A stretch of DNA of 64,000 bases from Tomocerus qinae (taxonomy: Eukaryota; Arthropoda; Collembola; Entomobryomorpha; Tomoceridae), in contig CM034546.1 in NCBI GenBank assembly GCA_020055645.1, positions 125,943,875-126,007,874 on the forward strand, read 5' to 3'. The notes below the pieces were generated by a model that made no database searches, was not told the origin of the DNA, and worked only from the letters and a program-made list of their open reading frames with translations. Shown here in pieces: positions 45,901 to 59,463 of the stretch; within the stretch, counting starts at the first letter, position 1; each line of letters opens with the position of its first letter. The position numbers and the translations under genes were made by a program.

Positions 45901-48892
45901 AACGTTGGTGGATCTCCCTGTGGGCAAAAACTACCAAGATCATGTAGCTGTATACGGAGGACCATTTCTTTTTGACAAACCCGTTTCCCATGTTGATTCT
46001 CGTGATTTGAACTGGAATGCTGCTCGGGATTACTTGGAAGATGGAACAGGGCCATTCAGTATGGGAACCAGTTTAATTGGTCATGGCATTATATCTTCTT
46101 CCCTAGCTCCGAAAAATTGGCCAGATATGATCATAATTCCATTTGGAATTGGTCCTTCGGCAAGACAAGGACGAGGACTAGATAAACTCTTTTCCATCCC
46201 GAATAATGCCCTTGAAAGACTTTATGCCAAAGACGAAGGAAAGGATGGGAATATTGTAAGTATCTTTTTGGGTCGTCCAAAGAGTCGAGGAGAAATTCTT
46301 CTGCGAGATACGAATCCCCTTTCCCATCCTCTCATCAACCCTTTTACAAGACACGGCGACCACGTCGACGATTGGAAAAGATTGATCGAGGGTAAATTAC
46401 TTAGATCCAGCAGAATAATTAAATCAACTAATTCTGACTTTAATTATATTTTTTCAATTTATTGTCTGATGGTTTTAGGTCTCAACTTCACACTCAGTAT
46501 TTACGAGGGTACTTCCACATATGCACAGCTGGGAGCCAAATTATCGCCACATCACTTGCCTGGATGTGAACAATTCGAATTTAGGAGCTACGCCTACTGG
46601 GAATGTGTGGCAAAAATAACAGTTCTTGACACATTTCACTCCTCTTGCACCTGTTCCATGGGAAAGCCTGGAGACCCAACGACTGTTGTCGACTCTCAAT
46701 TAAGGTAAAACTGCATCTGCATCTTTCATCTATTAGATCTAAACTTCACCTCTATAAAGTTATGTCAGTTGGACCAAATTGGATTAAGTTGGACTAAATT
46801 GGTCTTAAGTTGGAATAAGCTGACTACGATAAACTACATTGGACTAAATTGGACTAAACCACGGAATTAGACTATTATTAATAGGTTAACCTGGAAGGAT
46901 AATGCTATAGGACGTAAAGTGACACAGTGCAGCTCTGAGTGCAGCTACAGATCAGGGTTGTGGGGCGGGTTTTTTATGGGTTGGGGTTTTTTGGGTTTTT
47001 TGGCAAAAAACCCACCCGCTTCACTTAAAAAACCCGGGGTTTATTGGGTTTTTTACAAAACATGATATAATGTGCACTAAAGCTCCATCTATATAAGCAA
47101 ACATACTAACTTTGTCATATTTCTATTTGAAAATGTAAACAAATGCATAATCAGGTGGAAACAAAATATTTAGCTTTTATACTATATATACTTGCAGTAA
47201 TTCTGTATCGTGATTCATGTGAATATATATAAACATCACGATCGTGATGTGATTATTTGTTTTATGTATATATTTTAATCGCCGTGAAGATATTGGTTTA
47301 ATCACAGTAGTTTGATCCCCATGGCTACTCCCCCACATACAGTAATGCAATACCCAAAATAACAAAAATTTTGCACCCAAGTTGGAGAAGCTCATGGCAT
47401 TGGCAATTTGGGTGTAGATTCTGCAAATTGCTGTTGCTATTAACTCCATGTGTTGGGCTGCCACCCAAGATCCCATTCAAAAATCGAAACTTGGGTGCAA
47501 AATTTTTGTTATTTTGGGTATTGCATTACTGTATGTGGGGGAGTAACCATGGGGATCAAGCTACTGTGGGTTTAATTAAATACAGGGCCGCAGCGAGGGG
47601 TGGGGCCGGGGGCCCGCCCCCCCCCCCGAAATCGAAGAAAAGAAAGGAATTTTTGCTTTAAAACCCAAAATATACTTTTATTTTTCAATTATTATTTGTC
47701 GGGCCCCTCCCGAAATTTTTTTCTGGCTGCGGCCCTGTTAAATAATTACCTTTTACTTACGAATTGCCAATGAATGCATAAGTGGAAACATTAATTATAC
47801 TGAATTTTAATTAATCACTTACATATTTATTACTGTACTGCTTTAAGCTCCATATTAATGAAGGAATTTCTTAAAGTCATTGTAATCAGTATTATATAAT
47901 AATACATAGTTTTTCACTAGTTGTTATCAAATATAGGTGCTCACGAAAAATACTGCGTGTTAACTGTGATAAAACATGTCAAAAATTAAATTTTTATGCC
48001 TTAACTTTTAATTTTACAGACGTAAATGGTAGTTTTAGGATTACATGGTTGTTGTTATTGTCAGCTGTAGTTTTCCTATGTATACTATAGTATAGGCTTG
48101 TATTTATGCCTATAATTATATGAAAAACCCTTAAACCCAAAAAACCCAAAAAACCCTAAAAAACCCAAAAAACCCGGGGTCGAGGGTTTTTTCCTAAAAA
48201 ACCCGGGTTTTTCGATACCTTGCTACAGATAAACAATTGTTGGTGGAGTAAAAGCTGCCCAGCAGCCAAATGGTCGTGGCGCAATCTCAAAATTCCAAAG
48301 ATAAAAATTCATGTGATTGCAAGCATAGTCTAAAGTTTGAAATCGCCCCACGACATTTGACTGCTGTGCAGCTTTTACGTTTATCTGTAGGTCTATGGCT
48401 GTTAGCGTGGTTTCCCAGTGGGTTGGACTAAACTAAACTAAAGTGGACTAATTTGAACTAAATTAAACTAAAGTCGAGTTTATTGGACTAAATTAAACTA
48501 AAATGGACTAAATTAAACAAAACTGTTCTAAATTGGACTAATTTAAACTAAATTAACCTAAACAGGACTAAATTAAGTTGGAATAAATGGGACTAGGTGA
48601 GTCTAAATTGGAATAATAATAAAGCAGGAGATGGTTTGAAACAGTTTGGGTTGAGATTTGTTTAATTCTTTATGCCTTGTTTATGACAATCGACGAATAA
48701 TGTTAAATGTAGCGAATATGAAAGCATTTTTTAAAACTTTTTTTCAGAGTTTTGGGCACTGCTGGACTTCGAGTGGCGGATGCTTCAATTATGCCATTTG
48801 TCACAAATGCCAACACAAATGCTCCTTCTATAATGATTGGGGAAATGTGTGCAGAAATGATCTTGCAGGACTGGAGCATATTTAAAAACTAA
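42973..48892 (+). CDS. GMC oxidoreductase copy H
   Basis: The last complete copy of the cluster, 629 residues. Exons: 42973-43165, 43262-43464, 44285-44474, 44631-44774, 44842-44963, 45035-45205, 45896-46391, 46479-46704 and 48748-48892. I chose ATG 42973 by the ATGAGT context of paralogues; an upstream codon at 42922 is in frame but not conserved. The FAD motif is [17 protein letters not shown], signature 1 is [19 protein letters not shown], and signature 2 ([17 protein letters not shown]) is intact. The active-site His is in [10 protein letters not shown]. Exon 4 is 15 bases longer than in most copies, as in sister copy E (12 bases). Intron 7 (87 bp) is a multiple of three without stops, so retention stays in frame. 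Introns 6 and 8 carry transposons. Exon 9 resembles the D/G type. Confidence 0.92.
45390..45753. mobile_element. TTAA-flanked palindromic element in copy H intron 6
   Basis: The 364-bp element is bounded by TTAA on both sides (45386-45389, 45754-45757). Its ends are GGGTGTTTGGTAGCGGGGTA and the reverse-complementary TACCCCGCTACGAGTTACCC. Subterminal inverted blocks (ACACTTTGTGTGTA, GCGGAAGGTGAA) make it a near-palindrome. A relative lies at 52783-53140. TTAA targets suggest piggyBac-type mobilisation, although the GGG start is not canonical. Confidence 0.83.
46763..46862. repeat. GGACTAAATT-type degenerate tandem repeat
   Basis: Loosely repeated TTGGACTAAA units occur here and again at 48420-48610 on the other side of the hAT insertion in copy H intron 8. 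The two blocks may once have been one array. Confidence 0.7.
47296..47572. mobile_element. Palindromic element nested in the hAT element
   Basis: Arms 47296-47382 and 47486-47572 are inverted copies sharing GATCCCCATGG, AGTAATGCAATACCCAAAAT and TTTTGCACCCAAGTT. They enclose about 100 bp. No coding support. Confidence 0.82.
47583..47747. mobile_element. 165-bp GC-rich hAT-type MITE nested in a hAT element
   Basis: The ends CAGGGCCGCAGC and GCTGCGGCCCTG are perfect inverted repeats, and the heptamer TTAAATA lies on both sides. CAGGG termini fit hAT; an eighth duplicated base may be lost. It is strongly GC-rich at the ends with a C-run. Confidence 0.85.
48252..48396. repeat. Palindrome in copy H intron 8
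   Basis: Opposed blocks AAAAGCTGC, CAGCAG, CAAATGGTCGTGG and CCACGACATTTG, CTGCTG, GCAGCTTTT form a roughly 145-bp hairpin next to the hAT right end. Confidence 0.65.
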
Positions 48893-50491
48893 AAAACACT
48901 TAGAGCCAAGTTTATAGTACAAGTTTCGCCAAGCTAAAGATAATTAATATTTCTATAATGTCTCTAGAAAACGTCTATCATTTTTGATAAATGCTAATAA
49001 ATTCGTTTACTTTTGATATCACACAAGACATTGTCACGTCAAGTTTATGGTCTGCACATTCTTGTTTGCATGGTCGATTATCCGATTTTCGATCGCTATT
49101 ACATCCTTTTCTATTTATTTATTGTCTGGAAAGAATGAACAAATATAATATGAGAACATATACAGGGTGGTCGGAATTGAATCTTTTGATTAGTCAAAAG
49201 TCCTAGTTCATTTCCAACCACCCTGCATATTTACATAACTAGATATTTACCTTAATAATATATAACATTTAAAATGGACATGTCATTTGCTAAGATAAAT
49301 GAATTGCTTACAGTTTCCTAAATACCAGGAAAACAGATAGCACGTTTCTTAAGAATGATCTTATTTATCTTTCATAAGAAACTCATTAGTTAAGTTGTCT
49401 CATTTGTCATTAGGTAGCATTGATTGTTGTTACAATTACAACGTAGTTAATTATTTGGCATGGCCGTCATTCAGAGATCGGAAAGATAGGAAAAATTTAT
49501 TTTCCCCTAAGTGACATAATCCTAGGAATAATATCCTGGCTCTGTTAAAATACGAAAAGGAATTTTGGCTGACATTACGTTATATTAAATTACCAAATAT
49601 TTGTAATTGTGAGTAGTTAAGTATTTTAAGTCCTGTCTTTCCGTTGTCTGAATTATTATTAATTTAATCTTCTCATCATAATGTAATTAGATAATATTAT
49701 CAAACGATTCAACATCTTTTAAAGCAGTTTAAGTAATATGTTTTGCTCCGTTCTTCGTGCTGAGCTGTGCTATTAATTTATACAATTGGTTTAACAGTTT
49801 ATTGTCTGTTATTATAAAACGAAAAGCTAATCGGTATGGTCAATTACTTTATTTTTCACAGAACTGATAAGCCCGACCTAAATCCAGGTATTTCTCGATA
49901 ACCCAATAATTTGCCCACCGGAGAAATTAATTTACTCTTCTACTTCCACTACTTAACTAAACTTGTCAAAAACCTGCACTGTTTAGAATTACCCTTCTCT
50001 ACAATATTGAAGTCTTGTTTACCTAACCGAATGCAATCAAAAATGCCTCAAACACCGTTTATATTGTCAATCGAAAAAATTTGGAAAAAAATATTGAGTC
50101 GGAAAACAGTTGTGTATATCCACTCGGGCAACCAAACTGAGATAAAGATAATGGCATGTAAATGTAAGTAAACGCCTTTAAATCCTGACAATAATAAAAT
50201 AAAAATTGCATTGTAATGCTTTTGTCTAATCTTCGTTGGTGATTGACATGCAGTACAATTTTATCCTAAATGACTGAGGCAGGTAAATAGTTGATTTCTA
50301 TGTAATGTCGTTATAAATCAAAATAAATAATGGTGCTTGTGATTATGGCTAATCTGTTGATTATGTGTTCTACTTATATAGTCTTTATATACATGTTTAC
50401 GTGCAAGTACATTTGCATGTTTTTATGTAATATTGTACATAGACATAATAAACTTAATCACTCAGACATAATCTACTGATCCATTTAATGG
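48893..50491. other. Spacer between the GMC cluster and the alpha-glucosidase
   Basis: No gene supported over about 1.6 kb of AT-rich sequence, apart from a small terminal-repeat element at 49163-49225. This marks the end of the GMC array. Confidence 0.6.
49163..49225. mobile_element. 63-bp mini-element with CAGGGTGGT ends
   Basis: CAGGGTGGTCGGAA and TTCCAACCACCCTG are inverted ends around a short centre. TATA/CATA flanks and the ACAGGGTG start recall Tc1/mariner ends, but the element is too short to classify. Confidence 0.6.
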
Positions 50492-50498
50492 TATAAAA
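50492..50498 (+). promoter_or_regulatory. TATA box of the alpha-glucosidase gene
   Basis: TATAAAA lies 109 bp upstream of the ATG, allowing a start site about 30 bp downstream and a leader near 75 nt. The position and sequence are typical of a strongly expressed arthropod secretory gene. Confidence 0.65.
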
Positions 50499-50576
50499 CC
50501 GGAGAGAATTGTCCATGTTGTTTTAATTCCCTATTTAAGTGCTCACTGGAAACATTCCTGCCTGATCTATTTCTGA

Positions 50577-54173
<3,597 letters not shown>

Positions 54174-54255
54174 ACCAGACTTTAAGTGATTTGAATATGT
54201 ATATGTATAAATAAGCTGTTAATAATATAAAATCTCTAGCTGTAGAGGGCAGGTA

Positions 54256-54261
54256 AATAAA
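54256..54261 (+). terminator. Likely poly(A) signal of the alpha-glucosidase
   Basis: AATAAA lies 82 bp after the stop codon. It is plausible as the cleavage/polyadenylation signal; AT-rich context makes chance matches common. Confidence 0.45.
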
Positions 54262-54305
54262 TAAGCTAAAAAAAGTCATTCAAATATTAGTCTAATTTGA
54301 TTTAT

Positions 54306-54513
54306 GGCAGTGTGCATAATGAAGGGTTAGAGTAACATAACCCTTCACCCCGAGTCCAAAATGTGACCCCGGTGGGCGACCATGGTAAGTTGCCAACAGT
54401 TATGCTATTTCAATACAAAAAAGTTGACCCTGGGTTGTATTAAGGTCAAGTTTTAGACTATTTTGTGACTCAGGGTTAGGAGTAACCTATGACCCGCCAT
54501 TATGCATACTGCC
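54306..54513. mobile_element. MITE with GGCAGTGTGCATAATG ends, copy 2
   Basis: This 208-bp element is homologous to 41040-41252 over its whole length and ends CATTATGCATACTGCC. It sits 130 bp downstream of the alpha-glucosidase. No clear duplication. Confidence 0.85.
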
Positions 54514-55768
54514 ATTGAAGTAACTCATGTAAATATTATTAATTAAGGCAAATACATTTTAACTTTTCCGCGTGCAGCTAAGGACATTTCATACTTTAAC
54601 TACTATGAAATACAGAATTCTTCCCTTCTATTATATTATAACACAAAAATTCATAAATCATCACAGTAATTAAGCGTGGCCACCAAATGTCCATATTTAA
54701 GTATTTATGCTTTCTATTACAGGACAGCAGAAAGAAATTCTCAAGAAAATTGTAATTAGAAAGAGTAGATAAAGTTTCTTAACATTGTCCATTCACAGCA
54801 CTCAGTAAGCAAAAGCAAATCCTTTAAACGAATTCATTTACAAACAGCTTTTCTGAGAAACTTGTATCTATTCATGTTGGATGACTATAATATCACTAAT
54901 ATGTAGCATTAGTTCGTTACCATTATTTCTAACAAAGAATACATATTGAAGACTGAAGACAAAAGCACATTCACTGAATTTGTGGATGAGAATGTCAAGT
55001 CATTAAGTATGGTCAAAGTAATGCAGTAGATCCATGTAATTGGTATTCATGTTTTTGAAGCATGGTTTTAATGCACACCTAATAACATCGAGTTTAATTA
55101 TTAGATATAACAATAATTTATTCATTTTTAACCAAATAGTTTCATAATAAACGAATTCTCAGTAAGTGTATGGGTAAGGAATGAAAATTGAATTTAGGTC
55201 GAAAAGACTATAATAGAACTGCATAGCTAAAATACAATTGATGTTTTTAGAAATAAAACAAAATTACTTTTTAGCACTGTGATTTCATTATCTTTGGATT
55301 TGTACAAAAAGGGTATAATGTATACCTTTATGTAAGTATTTATTGTTTGCTCAGTAAGGTAAAATAAAAATAGCCTCATTATTAGTTAAGCTGCAAGTGG
55401 AAATGTACAAGCAAGGTGCAAGGGTACAACTTCCATGAAAGAAAGGCTTAAGCAGGTGCCGCATTACCTAGCGATCCCGTCTACCACGTTAATATCCTTT
55501 GTATAAGTCTTTTTGTTAAAGTACCTAAAAAGAAGTCAATAAGTACCTAGCCCTTAATTTAAAAAAAGAACTGACTGTTTATTAATTAGATAAAATTCTC
55601 GTCGATTGTTGTATAAGACTAACAATGTTCAGTCAGGTTGAGGGTCAACCTTTTTATTAATAAATTGTCTTCAATTTGAATCCCAACAAATTGTGGGCCA
55701 TTCAACCAAAGAACCTCAACCAACGCTGACATCCAAGTGCCACTTGGAATAACTAACCTATTAACACA
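54514..55768. other. Spacer upstream of the cysteine-rich gene
   Basis: No gene supported. A TATAAG at 55612 and a TCAGTC initiator-like word at 55629 lie close to the next gene, but their 17-bp spacing is too short for a normal TATA-initiator pair. The promoter is left unassigned. Confidence 0.45.
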
Positions 55769-58063
55769 ATGACTCTTTTAAGGTAAGCTTTTGTGTTTCT
55801 TATTCATTATTCATTTAAAATCTCTTAAAATTCATAATTTAGCTCCAGAAAATTACTTATGAATTTACCATATGCTTAAAGCCCTTTTGCTTTTTGATAT
55901 TCATTTTATTTTTTATAGTTCATATTTTTCAAGTCAATTATGAAGTGTTATTTGATTTCCGAAGTCAATGTTGAAATCCGTATTGTATTCTCTCCTACCC
56001 ATTTTAACAATAGTGTTCACTTTGTATTCCTCAATTTGCTTAGAATGGAATTGAAAATTTACTGATATTGTTTTGTTACCATTTGCAGATATCTATGTCT
56101 GTTACTATTCACGCTAGCGATAACAAGAAGTGAAGTAATAGTCGAAGAAGAGCCAACAGTAGAAGAGACAAACGTACCAAATAATCTTCAAGTTAACAAT
56201 TCTCCAGTAGTTGATGAGAAACTAGTAGAAGAACCAGTAAATGCAAAAACTGAAAATTCACCCGTCGTCGAAGACAAACCGAGTGTTCCAGTTGGAGAAA
56301 CAGAAAATTTGGTGGTAGCCAAAGAAAAGCAAGCAGACTCTGAAAATCAAAATGCAGAAATCGCTGAGGAATCTGAGAAATCCGAAACTCCCGCAAATGG
56401 CGTAAAATCTTCTCCCGTCTCTTCAGAAATTAAAGGCGAAAAGTCTACCGCTCCTACAAATTCTAACGGTAGCAAATCTCCTCCTCCTCCCGTCTCTTCA
56501 GGAATTAAAGGTGACAAGTCAACCGCTCCTACAAATCCTACAGGTAGCAAAGCTCCTCCTCCTCCCGCCTCTTCAGGACTTAAAGGTGACAAGTCCACCG
56601 CTAATGAAAGTTCTAAAGGTAGCAAATCACCCTCCGGTTGGTCATCTAATCGTCCTCCACCTTCCGGTTGGGGATCAAATTCTCCGCCTAATTCCGGCTG
56701 GTCTTCAAATCCACCTCCTAATTCCGGTTGGGAATCGAATCCACCTCCCAATTCCGGTTGGGGATCCAATTCTGGTCCAAACTCTGGTTGGGGACCCAAT
56801 TCTGGTTCAAACTCTGGTTGGGGATCCAATTCTGGTCCAAACTCCGGCTGGGGTTCCAATTCTGGTCCAAACTCCGGTTGGGGATCCAATTCTGGTCCAA
56901 ACTCCGGTTGGGGATCCAATTCTGGTCCAAACTCCGGTTGGGGATCCAATTCTGGTCCAAACTCTGGTTGGGGATCCAATTCTGGTCCAAACTCCGGTTG
57001 GGGATCCAATTCCGGTCCAAACAATGGTTGGGGATCCAATTCTGGTCCAAACTCCGGTTGGGGATCCAATTCCGGTCCAAACAATGGTTGGGGATCCAAT
57101 CCTCCTTCAGATTCTGGTTGGTCTTCTTCAAACTCTGGTTGGGACTCAAATTCTGGTTGGTCTGCAAAAACTTGCGCCTCCTACCCTGAATGTACTACTC
57201 CGGACAACAGCTGTTGCGAATGCAATCAGAATTTTGCAAAATGCTGTTCGGACTACTTCACATCTAGCAACGAAGGCTACTGCCAGTACGATAAATGCAG
57301 ACCTTGCAAAACCTCCGGGAGTTACTGTGTCAGTTCTAACCAATGCTGCAACAGCCAGAATCCAGATAGCCAGAATGTCACAACTTGTATGAACAACGTC
57401 TGCTGCGTGTCTCCAAGTTCTGCCGGATGCCATACCGACTCCGACTGTTGCCAGCCCTTGGACGCTATTTCAGGCTACCAATGCGATAATAAATATTGCA
57501 AACCCTGCAAGAAAAATCAACAGAGTTGTACATCGGATGCAGAGTGCTGTGGAGAGAACGAATGTGGATATACTTTGGACAATGATAGCAAATATGCGCA
57601 ATTCGGTATCTGTTGTATTAGCCTTAATTCCCCTTGCAGATTCAGTGTTGACGTTTGCTGTGATAGTTTTGAATGCACAACGCGGAAGCGAACTACTACG
57701 CCAAAAGGAACGGGAACCTACTGCGAGCCTGGCGATAATATTAACCCTGGCACTGGGTCAGGATGGGGATGGAGGAATTCTTTGACAGAAGACCCGGAGA
57801 AACGTGGATGGAGCAGCGGCGGATGGGGAAACCAAAATCAAACTAGTGGATGGGGAAATGGATGGAATTCTGGAAATAATGGATGGGGAAATGTCGAAAA
57901 AGTCCCACAGCAATATATTTGGGGAACTTGTAAAGAATGCAAGGATAAAGATGACACTTGTACAGCTGATTACCAATGTTGTTATGGATTATTGTGTGAA
58001 AATAAGAAATGTGCAAAGATATCAGACTCGCATCCTCAATGTGAACAGCCGGTAGGACGGTAG
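55769..58063 (+). CDS. Secreted Gly-Trp-repeat, cysteine-rich protein
   Basis: Two exons, 55769-55782 (14 bp) and 56089-58063, give a 662-residue product; the tiny first exon restores both an ATG and a signal peptide (YLCLLLFTLAITRS). Residues of about 20-120 are acidic with valine. About 120-188 have Lys/Ser/Pro repeats (GSKSPPPP, KGDKSTAPTN). About 189-365 are Gly-Trp repeats of ten residues (GWGSNSGPNS). About 366-560 are a cysteine-rich region with many CC pairs (SCCEC, KCCSDY, NQCC, DCCQ, ECCGENEC). A second Gly-Trp stretch follows (GGWGNQNQ, GWGNGWNSG), then a final CKECKD...CC module. No enzyme motif is visible. The layout suggests an extracellular structural, cuticular or secretion protein with disulfide modules; a defined function cannot be given. 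Confidence 0.85.
56746..57103 (+). repeat. 30-bp coding minisatellite (GWGSNSGPNS units)
   Basis: About twelve 30-bp units of the form GGTTGGGGATCCAATTCTGG plus TCCAAACTCC repeat in frame. They are nearly identical, with variation mostly at TCT/TCC and AACTCC/AACAAT codons. Because the unit is a multiple of three, other frames are also open across the array. Such homogeneity implies ongoing unequal exchange or slippage, so allele length probably varies. Confidence 0.95.
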
Positions 58064-58740
58064 GTAAAATTTTAGATTGACAAGGTGATCTAAAATTTTA
58101 CTTACCTTGGTCAAGAGTAAACAACTAATTTTAGTTCAACTCCACTACATTTCTATTAATTATTATACTTCCAAATGTTCATCATCAGTTACTATATAAT
58201 CATGCTATTCTAATTTATGATTTTGATTTAGTTATTCGTATTTGCTTTTGTAAAATCTTTTTTTTTTAATTTTTCTATTTTTGACAAAACTTGCATGACA
58301 TGACAATTGTGTAAAATATTGTTTTCATTGTTCATTTCACTCTTGCTAATTTCAAATTCTGAATGCTAAAACAAGTTTATGGTTTGATTGACATTTGAGT
58401 GTTTAAAATATAAAATTATACAACATTTTTAACGTTTTTTAAATATATATTGTGTACAAAATATTCAGCTCTTGATTTTTAATGAAATTTGAACTCTTTG
58501 TACATAATTAAGTATCAATAAATTATCCAACCCAGCATGTTTTAATAAACATAATATTGAAATACATTAATTATTTAACATTATTTTGCTTTTATAATCT
58601 AGTGACTAGGTAAGGAGACTAAAACTACTTTAGATCCAAATTCTTCATAATTCAACGTTTATATAATAGCTATTGTAGCATATTTACGATAAAAGGAGAA
58701 GCTGGCACTATTCATATTCAAATCACATTTTGGTATTCAC
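58064..58740. other. 3' region of the cysteine-rich gene
   Basis: AT-rich, no gene. AATAAA at 58517-58522 could be a poly(A) signal, giving a 3' UTR near 450 nt; other AATAAA-like words are present. Confidence 0.4.
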
Positions 58741-58912
58741 CAGGGAACAAAAAAAATGAGCTTTTTTACCTTTTTATAAAAAAGATGGGAGTAAGATTTT
58801 TAAAAAGCAGTCCTTTTTGCCTTTTTACTTTTTTTGATGTAGCAGCTTACCCCATTTACTTCCCCTTTACATGTAAATAAGGTAAAAAAAAGAGTACCTT
58901 TTTTGTTCCCTG
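58741..58912. mobile_element. A/T-run hAT-like MITE (family 3)
   Basis: The 172-bp element starts CAGGGAACAAAAAAAATGAG and ends CTTTTTTGTTCCCTG. Flanking octamers GTATTCAC and GTATTCAT match at seven of eight. Internal poly-A/T runs alternate with the conserved GATGTAGCAGCTTACCCCAT core. Confidence 0.87.
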
Positions 58913-59017
58913 GTATTCATCTGGTTCTACGTAAACTTGCAATTAAATGACGTAGTAAGACTTCTGTGTAAACTAATTATGCATATATACGAATTGACAT
59001 CTGCTTCTGTAAAACGT

Positions 59018-59024
59018 ATAAAAT
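59018..59024 (+). promoter_or_regulatory. TATA box of the small secreted peptide gene
   Basis: TATAAAA occurs 126 bp before the ATG at 59144, leaving room for a start site near 59050 and a leader of about 95 nt. Confidence 0.5.
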
Positions 59025-59143
59025 GCTACATTTTCATCTATCTTATCCGAATTACATCTAAACAAGTACGATCAAGTATTTCTCATCTCTAAGTATTTAG
59101 GAAGGGTAAAATATTCTCAGTGAAGCAGAAGCAGTTTATAATT

Positions 59144-59398
59144 ATGTATACACTAGGGAATCAAAAATACGTCCATATTTGGTTTTTGTTGTTCCTGACC
59201 TTAACATTGACACAAATGAGACACTCAACTGGCAGCCCTTTGGAAGGTGATGTAGAACTTAATTTTGTTGACGACTACTACACATACGAAGATGACCAAG
59301 TGGCAAAAGATGAAATCTTTCCGTTCAATATATTAAATATTCCGCCGTTTCGTCATACTACTGGAAGAAGTATTTATTTAAACAGTGACTCTCAGTGA
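59144..59398 (+). CDS. Small secreted acidic peptide, 84 residues
   Basis: The first in-frame ATG (59144) opens an 84-residue product; the upstream in-frame GTG is not a likely start. Residues of about 1-26 form a signal peptide with a leucine-rich core (HIWFLLFLTLTLTQM). The mature part is acidic (ELNFVDDYYTYEDDQ, KDEIFPF) and ends with a GRSIYLNSDSQ tail after RHTT. It has no cysteines and no clear dibasic sites, so a classical neuropeptide precursor is not supported. A TATA box upstream and AATAAA at 59458 give it a full single-exon transcription unit. It could instead be one exon of a larger gene. No family is recognised. Confidence 0.6.
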   Translation: MYTLGNQKYVHIWFLLFLTLTLTQMRHSTGSPLEGDVELNFVDDYYTYEDDQVAKDEIFPFNILNIPPFRHTTGRSIYLNSDSQ

Positions 59399-59457
59399 TA
59401 ATTGTACATCGTTATAATTAATTATTCTTCTAATTCTTTTGTTGTCAAAAATTGGGC

Positions 59458-59463
59458 AATAAA
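59458..59463 (+). terminator. Likely poly(A) signal of the small peptide gene
   Basis: AATAAA lies 60 bp after the stop codon, a normal distance. Confidence 0.5.

Larger units (their letters stand above)
46953..48222. mobile_element. hAT-type element, family 4, in copy H intron 8
   Basis: The 1270-bp element starts CAGGGTTGTGGGGCGGGT and ends GGGTTTTTCGATACCTTG. It is flanked by a perfect 8-bp duplication CTACAGAT (46945-46952, 48223-48230). Both ends are filled with AAAAAACCC / GGGTTTTTT runs. No transposase frame is visible. At least two further elements are nested inside. The flanking halves of a small palindrome with GTGCAGCT / AGCTGC motifs were separated by the insertion. Confidence 0.9.

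Noticed and set aside
47371-47661. Open frame of 96 codons in copy H intron 8
   Set aside because: It crosses from a palindrome into a GC-rich MITE with a C-run, so it is chance sequence made by nested insertions.
48658-48885. Separate 75-codon frame overlapping copy H exon 9
   Set aside because: It is a shifted-frame shadow of exon 9, whose own frame matches all paralogues.
56347-57392. Long open frames in the other frames and strand of the Gly-Trp repeat
   Set aside because: They exist only because a 30-bp repeat keeps all frames open. The chosen frame alone has the signal peptide and cysteine modules.
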